NCBI GenBank assembly: GCA_000435335.1
Contig: FR891332.1
Span: 53,653-68,833 of the forward strand
Direction: 5' to 3'
DNA: 15,181 nucleotides
Source of the DNA: Clostridium sp. CAG:964
GTDB taxonomy: Bacteria > Bacillota > Clostridia > Oscillospirales > Acutalibacteraceae
Of the stretch, positions 7,027 through 13,457 are shown one piece after another (position 1 is the stretch's first letter; the number at the start of each line of letters is the position of its first letter). The position numbers and the translations under genes were made by a program. The notes under the pieces were generated by a model. That model made no database searches, was not told the origin of the DNA, and was given only the letters and a program-made list of their open reading frames with translations.

Positions 7027-7055
7027 TTTACGAGGGTTGCTGATTGTGATAAAAT
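7027..7055 (+). promoter_or_regulatory. Possible promoter of the HIT-comEC operon
   Basis: TTTACG (7027-7032) and TAAAAT (7050-7055) are 17 nt apart, and the TG at 7047-7048 makes an extended -10. The -35 matches only four of six bases, so this is a reasonable but unproven candidate. The leader would run from about 7062. Confidence 0.5.
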
Positions 7056-7112
7056 ATTTTTGTGGATTTATGCTGTAAAAGCATAAACGACAGGGTGTTT
7101 TTTAGCAGCCCT
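7033..7112 (+). other. Paired elements upstream of the HIT gene
   Basis: AGGGTTGCT (7033-7041) can pair with AGCAGCCCT (7104-7112) as nine base pairs with one G-U, enclosing a perfect 8-bp hairpin TTTATGCT/AGCATAAA (7067-7087). If transcription comes from the DUF2798 unit this would be a structured RNA or terminator; if it starts near 7062, only the inner hairpin and an AGGGT/GCCCT alternative would form. Confidence 0.35.
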
Positions 7113-7166
7113 TGTTTGCTTGTACTTTTACAGTGCAATATTAAAGTCTGAAAGGTTATGAATATA

Positions 7167-7505
7167 ATGGATTGTATTTTTTGTAAAATTATCAGCGGTG
7201 AAATTCCGTCAAAAAAAGCTTATGAGGACGACAAAATAGTTGCGTTTTATGATATTGCACCTCAGGCTCCTGTTCATATTGTTATTATTCCAAAGGAGCA
7301 TATAGAGAGTATGAACGGAATTACAGCAGAGAACAGCAGCGTTGTTTCGCATATTTTTGAGGTTATACCTAAAATAGCGGCTGAGAATAATTTGGGTGAC
7401 GGCTACAGGGTTGTAAGCAACTGCGGTGCTAACGGCGGTCAGACTGTATTCCATTTGCATTTCCATCTGCTTGGCGGTAAGGTGCTTGACACAACTATGG
7501 CGTGA
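7167..7505 (+). CDS. HIT-family nucleotide hydrolase/transferase (Hint-like)
   Basis: This 112-residue protein has the Hint (histidine triad) layout: an N-terminal DCIFCKIISGEIPSKK with two cysteines that bind zinc in some relatives, the APVHIVIIPKEHI strand, the GYRVVSNCG segment, and the catalytic triad HLHFH (H96, H98, H100) followed by LLGG. Family members hydrolyse purine nucleoside phosphoramidates or adenylated compounds; the physiological substrate is usually unknown. I chose the ATG at 7167 because most relatives begin MDCIFCKI and GAAAGG (7150-7155) lies 11 nt upstream. The in-frame ATG at 7158 would leave only 2 nt. It appears to be the first gene of the operon with the phosphoribosyltransferase, comEC, holA and rnmV. 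Confidence 0.93.
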   Translation: MDCIFCKIISGEIPSKKAYEDDKIVAFYDIAPQAPVHIVIIPKEHIESMNGITAENSSVVSHIFEVIPKIAAENNLGDGYRVVSNCGANGGQTVFHLHFHLLGGKVLDTTMA

Positions 7506-7564
7506 AATGCCAAAAGAGCAGTGAAAAAAATTAAAAGATTTTTTAAATTTGGGAGAAACAGAAA

Positions 7565-8101
7565 ATGAAATACTATGAAATGACTATAGCGGGCTGTAAA
7601 AGACAGCTTCCTCTTTGCGAGGTTTCCTCCACTCTTGACATTGCGGCGTTTATTATGTTTAACGATGTTGAGGTAACAGAAAAATCAGCGGCAGAGCTGT
7701 TGAAAATTTGTCCCGAGCATGACATTGTACTTACAGCCGAAGCAAAGGGAATACCGCTGTGCTACGAAATGGCAAGACAGGGCTGCAGAAAATATATAAT
7801 AGCAAGAAAATCCCAAAAGCTGTATATGACCGATAATCTATCCGTTACCTGCAAGTCTATTACTACAGCCAAGGAGCAAACACTTTATTTAAGCGGAAGC
7901 GATGCAGAGCAGCTTAAGGGCAAGCGTGTGCTTATTGTAGATGATGTTATCAGTACAGGACATTCATTATATGCACTGGAGGAGCTTGTAAAGCAGGTTG
8001 GCGGCAACATAGTAGGCAAGGCTACGGTTTTGGCAGAGGGTGACGCTGCAAAAAGAGATGACATTATCTTCTTGGAGCCACTGCCGGTATTTCCAAAGTA
8101 A
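7565..8101 (+). CDS. Type I phosphoribosyltransferase (adenine/xanthine PRTase-like)
   Basis: The 178-residue protein carries the PRPP-binding loop VLIVDDVISTGHS (122-134), the signature of type I phosphoribosyltransferases, which attach PRPP-derived ribose phosphate to a nucleobase. Upstream, VLTAEAKGIPLCYEMA (55-70) and ARKSQKLYMTDN (80-91) resemble the matching stretches of adenine and xanthine PRTases. The N terminus (1-45) is unlike canonical Apt, with no clear hood. Substrate cannot be assigned with confidence, so no symbol is given. The ATG follows GGGAGA (7551-7556). It sits 59 nt after the HIT gene and 19 nt before comEC. A purine-salvage enzyme next to a HIT nucleotide hydrolase suggests nucleotide metabolism, but the linkage may simply be operon packing. 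Confidence 0.85.
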   Translation: MKYYEMTIAGCKRQLPLCEVSSTLDIAAFIMFNDVEVTEKSAAELLKICPEHDIVLTAEAKGIPLCYEMARQGCRKYIIARKSQKLYMTDNLSVTCKSITTAKEQTLYLSGSDAEQLKGKRVLIVDDVISTGHSLYALEELVKQVGGNIVGKATVLAEGDAAKRDDIIFLEPLPVFPK

Positions 8102-8120
8102 CAGGGTAAAGGGTGATTGT

Positions 8121-10322
8121 GTGAAGCAGGTGTTTTTCGTAGTGGGGCTGTGCTATATGCTCGGCCTGCTTGTGGCTATGATAACCGGCATTGGCTTTAC
8201 ACTTATTATTTTAGCCGGTATTTCGGTACCGGCTATTCTTTTATCAATTTTTTATAGAAAAGAGAATAAAACAGCACTTCTTGCAGGCTTGCTTTCTGTT
8301 TGTGCAGGAGTGCTGTGGTATTCTGTTTTTTATTATGTTAATGTAACGCCTGTTGAAGTGCTTAATAATGAAACAGGTGTTGTCAGCGGTTCGGTTACAG
8401 AAACCACGGCAACCGACAAAGGGTATTATTATTACTTTGAAACCACTGATATACAGCTTAATAACAGCTCTGTAAAAAGCGTACCCCAAAGGCTTAAACT
8501 GCGCATAAAGTCAGACAGTGATTTGTGTATTGAGCAGTACCAAAAGGTTAAATTTACTGCTGAATTTACAGAAAAATATAAATCGCCCTATACAAACCAC
8601 GACATTTCTAACGGATATTACATTAATGCCCGTTTGGTTGAAAGCAGTTTAATTACATATAACGACTATTCTAGGCCTTGGTACAGTGTTTTTACGGATG
8701 TTAAAAACGCTGTTGCCGACAAATGCACAGCGCTTTTAGGCGGTGAGCAGGGCGGCTTGCTTATTTCACTGCTTTTAGGTGATAAATCTCAGCTTGACGG
8801 CAGTATAAAGGATAGCTTTAGAATTGCCGGCTTAAGCCACATACTTGTAGTATCAGGCTTACACCTGACTATAATTATGAGCTTTGTTTTCGCTTTTCTG
8901 TCCCTGTTTATAAAGAATAAGAAAATTTCGGCAGGCATTACCATAGGCTTTGTTGTATTCTATACAATACTTGCAGGCTGTACATATTCAATAATGCGAG
9001 CCTCTGTAATGTGCATTGTTTATTTGCTGTCGTTTTTTATAATGAAAAGCCCAGGCAGCCTTAACAGCTTAGGCTTGGCAGGCATTGTTACAACAGCTCT
9101 TAACCCGTTGGCTATAGGCAATTTAGGCTTAATGCTGTCTTTTAGTGCCACACTGGGGATTGCTACCCTTGGGGTTAGGCTGAATGCATTTCTTACAGAA
9201 AAGCTGCCTGAATTCCCCGAAAATATCTTTGGCAAGGGCTTAAATAAGGCTGCTTGTTATCTAATAAACACAACGGCAATTTCTCTTTCAGCGGCGATAT
9301 TTACTTTACCCGTGATGGTGTTTGTATTTCAGCAAATTAATATTTATTTTCTGCTTTCCAATCTGCTTATATCCTTAGTTGCACCTTTGGTTATTATTGT
9401 GGGTATAGTTATGCTGGCACTAAGCTGTGTGCCGTTTTTGCAGGTTTTAGTTGAGCTTGTAGCTTGTATAGAGGGCCTTTTATGCAGTTATATTATATGG
9501 GTAACAGGCCTTGTTGCGTCCTTGCCTTTTTCTGCCGTCAGTGTTGACGGTACAGCCTTTAGGCTTGCAATGTTAGCTGTTATAGCTGTAACGGCGGTAT
9601 TTTTTGTAGCACAGGGTTTTAAAATAAAAAGTGCTGCACGGTGTGCCGTTGTAAATATTGCGGTTGCGGTAATGATATTATCGGGACAGTACGCCGTAAA
9701 ATCCCAGTCGATTTCATTTAAGATTGTAAAAAGCGGCAATGGAGTTACCATAGTTGAGGACGGTATAGACGGTACAAATATAATTTCCTGCGGCGGCAGC
9801 AGATATTATGCAGAAAGTACTGTACAGGATATAAACGATAATGTTAATTCCCTTTTAATTCCCGGATATCAGCAGTATTACAGCTGTTTTGCACAGAATA
9901 TTGTTCAGGATTTATCCGTAAAAAATGTCTGTGCCTACAGCAGTAATAAATATTCCGATGATATGCTTTTGACATTAGATAATATGCAATGTGAATTTGT
10001 AGGCGAAAATGCTGTTCTTAATTACGGAAAATATACTGTACAGATAATTACTACCAAAACCAGAAATTGGCTTTATATAAATTGCGGAAATGAAAATATT
10101 TTAGTAATGCCGCAGGGCGGTGACTGCAGCCTGCTGTCAAAGGAATATCTAAATGCCGATGTAGTTGTATTTCAGGGCAGTTGTAAAAACGCTCAACTTC
10201 TAAATTATGACACATCGGTATATTGCGGCAGTAATAAAAGCGGCTATAGCTACTGTACAGGCGGCGGAAATGTAGTTATATATAAATTTGCAGACGGGAG
10301 TTTTAACCTATGGCAAAATTAA
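8121..10322 (+). CDS. comEC: ComEC/Rec2-family DNA uptake channel protein with degenerate C-terminal domain
   Basis: ComEC forms the inner-membrane channel that brings single-stranded DNA into the cell in natural competence. The 733-residue product has two N-terminal membrane helices and a short third, a soluble OB-like region (about 75-190), then the competence domain (about 205-480) with the hallmark GLSHILVVSGLHLTIIMS and many membrane helices. The final 200 residues (about 530-733) occupy the place of the metallo-beta-lactamase-like domain, but the usual DVGQGD becomes KIVKSGNG (534-541) and no HxHxDH or HHGS motif is present. The open frame extends back to 8040 inside the preceding gene, but the likely start is GTG 8121, preceded by AAAGGGTGA. 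It overlaps holA by 13 nt. Full competence would also need ComEA and pilus genes, which are not in the window. Confidence 0.93.
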   Translation: MKQVFFVVGLCYMLGLLVAMITGIGFTLIILAGISVPAILLSIFYRKENKTALLAGLLSVCAGVLWYSVFYYVNVTPVEVLNNETGVVSGSVTETTATDKGYYYYFETTDIQLNNSSVKSVPQRLKLRIKSDSDLCIEQYQKVKFTAEFTEKYKSPYTNHDISNGYYINARLVESSLITYNDYSRPWYSVFTDVKNAVADKCTALLGGEQGGLLISLLLGDKSQLDGSIKDSFRIAGLSHILVVSGLHLTIIMSFVFAFLSLFIKNKKISAGITIGFVVFYTILAGCTYSIMRASVMCIVYLLSFFIMKSPGSLNSLGLAGIVTTALNPLAIGNLGLMLSFSATLGIATLGVRLNAFLTEKLPEFPENIFGKGLNKAACYLINTTAISLSAAIFTLPVMVFVFQQINIYFLLSNLLISLVAPLVIIVGIVMLALSCVPFLQVLVELVACIEGLLCSYIIWVTGLVASLPFSAVSVDGTAFRLAMLAVIAVTAVFFVAQGFKIKSAARCAVVNIAVAVMILSGQYAVKSQSISFKIVKSGNGVTIVEDGIDGTNIISCGGSRYYAESTVQDINDNVNSLLIPGYQQYYSCFAQNIVQDLSVKNVCAYSSNKYSDDMLLTLDNMQCEFVGENAVLNYGKYTVQIITTKTRNWLYINCGNENILVMPQGGDCSLLSKEYLNADVVVFQGSCKNAQLLNYDTSVYCGSNKSGYSYCTGGGNVVIYKFADGSFNLWQN

Positions 10323-11356
10323 CAGAACAGGATTTAAAAAGAAATATTAAAGAGCAAAGCTATAAAAATGTCTATTTGCTGTACGGCGACGAGAAAATGC
10401 TTGTTTCAATGTATGCAAAAAAATTGCAAGAAAAAATAGCCGGTAAGTCGCCCTCTGATTTTAGCTTTCACCGCTTTAACGAGGACAGCACCATAGAGCA
10501 GATAGTATCGGCAATAGATATTATTCCTTTTGCCGACCCATACAACTATATGGCTGTTACCGACCTTTCGGTTGACAAGCTGTCGGAAAATGACCTAAAG
10601 ATTTTTTATAAGGCTCTTGAGGATTTACCCCCTACAACTGTTATTGTTATAGCTATGACAACATATATACCCGACAAAAAGAAAATGAATGCCTTTAAAA
10701 AGCTAATAGAGGCTGTGGATAAAAATGGAATTGTTGTTGAGTTTAGCAAAAAATCACAGGCTGATTTAAAAAAGCTGCTTATGGGGTGGGCTGCAAAAAG
10801 AGGACTGACGCTTAAACCGGAAAATGCGGCAAAAATAACAGAGTATGCAGGCACAGACCTTAATGCTTTAAAAAACGAAATGGATAAGCTTTGTGCCTAT
10901 GTAGGCGAGGGCGAAATAACCGCTGACGCTGTGGAAATGCTTGTGACTAAAAATTTGGCAGCAAGGGTTTTTGATATGACAGACGCAGTTACAAGCGGCA
11001 ACTGGGACAAGGCCTATAAGTGCCTTGATTTGCTGTTTTACCGGCGTGAAGAGCCTGTAATGATATTGTCGGAGCTTTCTAACACCTATACCGATATGTA
11101 CAGAGTACGAGTAGCGGTGGAAAGCGGTATGCGTGCAGAGGATGTTGCAAAGGATTTTGACTATAAACGCCGCGAATTCAGACTGAAAAAGGCAGAGCGT
11201 GCCTCCGCAAGACTTACTACAGAGGATATTTGCAGCTGCTTAGAGTGCCTTGCAGAGGTGAATACAGAAATGAACAGCGGCAGCAGCAACAAAAGGCTTT
11301 TGCTTGAACAGCTTATTGCCAAGCTGATGATGACCGGAAAGAGAGTAAGAAAATGA
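10310..11356 (+). CDS. holA: DNA polymerase III delta subunit
   Basis: HolA (delta) is the clamp-loader subunit that opens the beta sliding clamp during replication. The 348-residue length and the N-terminal NVYLLYGDEKMLVSMY (about 20-35) are typical; the segment around residues 55-115 (SAIDIIPFADPYN, then VIVIAMTTYIPDKKK) matches the degenerate AAA+ core, followed by the helical collar (about 215-345) ending in NKRLLLEQLIAKL. The ATG lies inside the end of comEC, with GGGAG at 10296-10300. The comEC-holA order is common in Firmicutes and probably reflects ancient operon structure. The 3' end overlaps rnmV by 4 nt (ATGA), so translation is coupled. Confidence 0.94.
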   Translation: MAKLTEQDLKRNIKEQSYKNVYLLYGDEKMLVSMYAKKLQEKIAGKSPSDFSFHRFNEDSTIEQIVSAIDIIPFADPYNYMAVTDLSVDKLSENDLKIFYKALEDLPPTTVIVIAMTTYIPDKKKMNAFKKLIEAVDKNGIVVEFSKKSQADLKKLLMGWAAKRGLTLKPENAAKITEYAGTDLNALKNEMDKLCAYVGEGEITADAVEMLVTKNLAARVFDMTDAVTSGNWDKAYKCLDLLFYRREEPVMILSELSNTYTDMYRVRVAVESGMRAEDVAKDFDYKRREFRLKKAERASARLTTEDICSCLECLAEVNTEMNSGSSNKRLLLEQLIAKLMMTGKRVRK

Positions 11357-11949
11357 TAAGCATAAAGGAAGCTATTATAGTAGAGGGCAAGTATGATAAA
11401 ATGCGGCTGAAATCGGCAGTAGACGCAACCATTATAGAAACAAACGGCTTTAGAATTTTTAAGGACAAGGAAAAGGTTAATTTAATTAAGCAGTTAGCAC
11501 AAAAACAGGGGATTATAATTTTAACCGACAGTGACAGTGCAGGCTTTTTAATACGCAACCACCTAAGGGGCATAGTACCACAGGAGCAAATAAAAAATGC
11601 CTACATACCGCAGATAAAGGGCAAAGAAAAAAGAAAAGACCACCCATCAAAGGAGGGAACTCTTGGCGTTGAGGGAGTGGACGAGGATATTATTTTAAAA
11701 GCACTGCAAAATGCAGGTGCCGTTTGCAATAAAGAAAAGCAGGAGCTTATTACAAAAACAGACCTTTTTAATTTGGGACTGACAGGCGGTGAAAAAAGCA
11801 GTATACTGCGTACAGCACTGCTGAAAGAACTAAAGCTTCCCCGGTATATGTCTGCAAAGGCAATGCTTGAGGTGCTTAACACCGTTACCACACCCAAAGA
11901 ATTGTATACTCTTGTTGAAAGGATAAAATCAAGCTGCAGCAAGATGTAA
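11353..11949 (+). CDS. rnmV: Ribonuclease M5
   Basis: RNase M5 makes the final cuts that mature 5S rRNA in Firmicutes. The 198-residue protein begins with a Toprim domain (about 5-100): the catalytic glutamate E11 in IIVEGKYD, and the metal-binding D59 and D61 in LTDSDSAG. It continues with YIPQIKGKEKRKDHPSKEGTLGVEG-like sequence, read as two blocks either side of K92, characteristic of M5 rather than of DnaG or topoisomerases. A C-terminal domain (about 120-198) follows. In many Firmicutes rnmV sits next to rsmA (ksgA); here it follows holA by a 4-nt overlap and is followed by a spacer and carD-like gene, so that usual partner is missing from this locus. Confidence 0.95.
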   Translation: MISIKEAIIVEGKYDKMRLKSAVDATIIETNGFRIFKDKEKVNLIKQLAQKQGIIILTDSDSAGFLIRNHLRGIVPQEQIKNAYIPQIKGKEKRKDHPSKEGTLGVEGVDEDIILKALQNAGAVCNKEKQELITKTDLFNLGLTGGEKSSILRTALLKELKLPRYMSAKAMLEVLNTVTTPKELYTLVERIKSSCSKM

Positions 11950-11959
11950 ATTGAAGCAG

Positions 11960-11980
11960 TGTGTTTATATATACACAGTT
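11960..11980 (+). terminator. Weak terminator candidate after rnmV
   Basis: TGTGT pairs with ACACA around a short AU-rich loop and is followed by GTTTT. The stem is short and the T-tract poor, so this is a marginal call. Confidence 0.3.
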
Positions 11981-12020
11981 TTAGACTAATAAAGCCTTAG
12001 GGTATTTGGTGCTTTTGCCT

Positions 12021-12050
12021 ATGACAAAATTTTTTTGAATATGGTATAAT
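12021..12050 (+). promoter_or_regulatory. Promoter of the CarD-family gene
   Basis: ATGACA (12021-12026) and a perfect TATAAT (12045-12050) are 18 nt apart, with TG at 12042-12043 forming an extended -10. The leader would be about 58 nt. Confidence 0.75.
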
Positions 12051-12114
12051 ACTAATAGAATAATTCGACTTAATATTATATTTTTTGTTATGTATGCAGA
12101 GAAGAGGTTTTAGT

Positions 12115-12618
12115 ATGTATAATGTAGGTGATACGGTAATTTATGGCTCGGAGGGTGTTTGCAGAATTTCCGATACAACAGAAAGAAAATTTAAGAATAG
12201 AGTTTTAAGCTATTATGTTTTACAGCCGGTATATAAAGAGAACTCTGAAATATATGTTCCTGCTGACAATGCCGACTTGGTACGCAAAATGAAAAAGGTG
12301 TTGTCAAAGGAGGAAATACGCGGTCTTATTGACAGTATGCCGCAGGAAAAATGCCTGTGGATTGAAAACGATGACGAAAGAAAGGAAGCATACAGGGAGG
12401 TGCTTAAAAAGGGCGACAGGCAGGAGCTTATTCAGTTGATTAAGGCTGTACATAACCATAAAGACAAGCTTAAGCTAAAGGGTAAAAAGCTTCATCTTGC
12501 AGACGAACGCTTTTATAAAAGCGCACAGCATATGCTTTATGACGAATTTGCATATGTTTTGGAAATATCTCCAAATCAGGTTTTGCCGTATATTGTAGGT
12601 GAAATCGAGAGCAAGTAA
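12115..12618 (+). CDS. CarD/CdnL-family transcriptional regulator
   Basis: The 167-residue protein starts with MYNVGDTVIYGSEGVCRISD, the Tudor-like RNA polymerase interaction domain (about 1-65) that CarD and CdnL share with the transcription-repair factor Mfd. An ENSEIYVPADN block closes that domain. The rest (about 70-167) is helical and basic, as in the DNA-binding part of CarD. Such proteins bind the RNAP beta subunit and stabilise or alter the open promoter complex, often affecting rRNA promoters and stress responses. Firmicute paralogues are variable and the regulon cannot be told from sequence. I take the ATG at 12115, seven bases after AGAGG; the frame is open ten codons further upstream, but that extension has no ribosome binding site and no family similarity. 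Confidence 0.9.
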   Translation: MYNVGDTVIYGSEGVCRISDTTERKFKNRVLSYYVLQPVYKENSEIYVPADNADLVRKMKKVLSKEEIRGLIDSMPQEKCLWIENDDERKEAYREVLKKGDRQELIQLIKAVHNHKDKLKLKGKKLHLADERFYKSAQHMLYDEFAYVLEISPNQVLPYIVGEIESK

Positions 12619-12643
12619 TGTAAAAAATAATATCGAAATAATT

Positions 12644-12681
12644 GCCCCCGACAAATCGCTGAATTTCAGCTTATCGGGGGC
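12644..12681. terminator. Bidirectional terminator between convergent genes
   Basis: GCCCCCGA (12644-12651) pairs with TCGGGGGC (12674-12681), with an inner GCTGAATTTCAGC hairpin. On the plus strand it ends in CTTTG; on the minus strand it is followed by AATTATTTC. It lies between the CarD-family gene and the minus-strand small membrane protein and can serve both. Confidence 0.75.
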
Positions 12682-12714
12682 TTTGTGGTGCAAAGATTAG
12701 TGTAATTTTATTTA

Positions 12715-12999
12715 TTATTCATCATATTTGTTTTCATGGCTGTCTGTATGAAAATCACTGTAGGATTTTTCGTTATAGCCGTCATTGTCGTTTTGACCTG
12801 CGGAGCTTTTGCGGGCAAAATAGCTGAATATAATTACCGCAACGCCTATAACTAAGCAAAGAGCCGGAATATTGGCATTGTTCAAAAGCTTTTCTATATC
12901 TCCGACGGCTTCATCGGGAGATGAATAGACAGCTGCCGCAAAAGCAGGATACAGACTGATGCCCGTAAAAAGCTTGCTTAATAATAAATTCAAGTACAT
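12715..12999 (-). CDS. Small membrane-anchored hypothetical protein
   Basis: I do not recognise this 94-residue protein. It has a hydrophobic N terminus with AFAAA near residue 20 that resembles a signal peptide, a short acidic stretch (DEAVGDIEKLLNN, about 29-41), one clear membrane helix (IPALCLVIGVAVIIFSYFA, about 44-62) followed by RKSS, and a hydrophilic tail rich in Asp, Asn, Ser and His. A likely topology is N-terminal part outside and tail inside. The gene looks real: AAGGAG lies just upstream of its ATG (complement of 13004-13009), a TTGAAA-17-TATAAT promoter precedes it, and a shared terminator follows. The region before the membrane helix is short, so a direct enzymatic role seems unlikely. 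Confidence 0.7.
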   Translation of the reverse strand: MYLNLLLSKLFTGISLYPAFAAAVYSSPDEAVGDIEKLLNNANIPALCLVIGVAVIIFSYFARKSSAGQNDNDGYNEKSYSDFHTDSHENKYDE

Positions 13000-13027
13000 T
13001 CAGCTCCTTGACACAGGTTATGCGTAA

Positions 13028-13056
13028 ATTATATATCTTTATAAAAATTTTTTCAA
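13028..13056 (-). promoter_or_regulatory. Promoter of the small membrane protein gene
   Basis: On the minus strand, TTGAAA (13051-13056) and TATAAT (13028-13033) are exactly 17 nt apart. The start point would be near 13021, giving a short leader that contains the AAGGAG. Confidence 0.82.
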
Positions 13057-13068
13057 TAAGTATTGAAA
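13051..13068. promoter_or_regulatory. 18-bp dyad shared by divergent promoters (operator candidate)
   Basis: TTTCAATA-AG-TATTGAAA is a dyad with perfect 8-bp arms. Its left arm supplies the -35 (TTGAAA) of the minus-strand promoter and its right arm supplies the -35 of the plus-strand promoter. One protein bound here would cover both. I cannot match it to a known regulator. Confidence 0.6.
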
Positions 13069-13091
13069 TATGAATAAAATAATGGTATTAT
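13063..13091 (+). promoter_or_regulatory. Plus-strand promoter of an apparently non-coding unit
   Basis: TTGAAA (13063-13068) and TATTAT (13086-13091) are 17 nt apart, with TG at 13083-13084 giving an extended -10. Transcription would begin near 13098 and run into the strong terminator at 13223-13268. Confidence 0.68.
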
Positions 13092-13097
13092 AACACA

Positions 13098-13268
13098 GTA
13101 GCACTGTAAAGTGCTGCAACGCAAATTGCGGTCATTTTTTAAATGATACACAGAAGGTATATTTTAAAGAGGTAATGGCTTGTATTACAGAGCACAAAGG
13201 CTCTTAATAATACAAGCGGCGTAAATGTTAACCCAAGGTGCATTGCATTTTGGGTTGACATTTTTTTT
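13098..13268 (+). ncRNA. Candidate small RNA or orphan attenuator, about 170 nt
   Basis: Between a good promoter and a very strong terminator lie several hairpins: AGCACT-GTAA-AGTGCT (13100-13115), TCATTT/AAATGA (13132-13146), and a long one with a perfect 10-bp base GCTTGTATTA/TAATACAAGC (13178-13217) capped by AGAGC/GCTCT. The only ORF of note is 10 codons from ATG 13175, with AGAGG just 2 nt upstream, which is poor spacing. I do not recognise a known RNA family; it does not have the 6S RNA layout. It may be a trans-acting sRNA, an attenuator left without its gene, or a leader read through toward folT. Confidence 0.5.
13223..13268 (+). terminator. Very strong intrinsic terminator
   Basis: AAATGTTAACCCAA (13223-13236) pairs with TTGGGTTGACATTT (13250-13263) as 14 base pairs with one G-U, followed by an unbroken T-run to 13268. 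The same TTGACA in its right arm doubles as the -35 of the next promoter. Confidence 0.93.
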
Positions 13269-13283
13269 ACAGTGTGATATACT
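13255..13283 (+). promoter_or_regulatory. Promoter of folT with THF riboswitch
   Basis: TTGACA (13255-13260) and TATACT (13278-13283) are 17 nt apart, and TG at 13275-13276 adds an extended -10. The transcript would start near 13290, at the base of a GTGCCG/CGGCAC hairpin (13291-13320), just before the riboswitch. Confidence 0.85.
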
Positions 13284-13322
13284 CCTATTCGTGCCGAAAA
13301 CAGAAATTTTTTAACGGCACAC

Positions 13323-13429
13323 ACAGAGTAGAAACTTGAGCGTTGCTCTAGGCTTAGTGCCTGCCAAACGGGGAGTTGTTGGCAGAACGAATGGAATTAT
13401 CCTACGGTTCAGGTTTCGCATCCCGCTGT
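13323..13429 (+). ncRNA. Tetrahydrofolate (THF) riboswitch, folT type
   Basis: The landmarks of the THF aptamer are in order: P1 ACAG/CTGT around GAGTAG (13326-13331), P2 GAAACTT/AGGTTTC (13331-13337 with 13411-13417), the CTTAGTGCC segment, a hairpin TGCCAA/TTGGCA with GGGGAG in its loop, GAACGAA, then CGGTTC (13405-13410) and CGCATCCCGC before P1 closes. It senses reduced folates and lies upstream of a folate transporter component. Compared with the E. siraeum aptamer it has an additional hairpin GAGC-GTT-GCTC (13338-13348) beside P2. Confidence 0.92.
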
Positions 13430-13457
13430 TGAATAAGGTACAACATTTAATTCCCGG

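Noticed and set aside
8040..8120. Upstream extension of the comEC frame, beginning at ATG 8040
   Set aside because: These codons lie inside the phosphoribosyltransferase gene, give non-homologous sequence and lack a ribosome binding site. GTG 8121 has a suitable Shine-Dalgarno and begins at the expected hydrophobic N terminus.
13175..13207. Ten-codon leader peptide in the orphan transcription unit
   Set aside because: AGAGG is only 2 nt before the ATG, too close for good initiation, and the codons show no run of a single amino acid as in classical attenuators.
13098..13268. 6S RNA identity for the orphan transcript
   Set aside because: 6S RNA is a long rod with paired ends and a central bubble. 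Here the 5' and 3' ends do not pair and the RNA is a series of separate hairpins.
13139..13324. Minus-strand 61-codon open frame in the folT upstream region
   Set aside because: It covers the terminator and hairpins read on the opposite strand and has no initiation signal.
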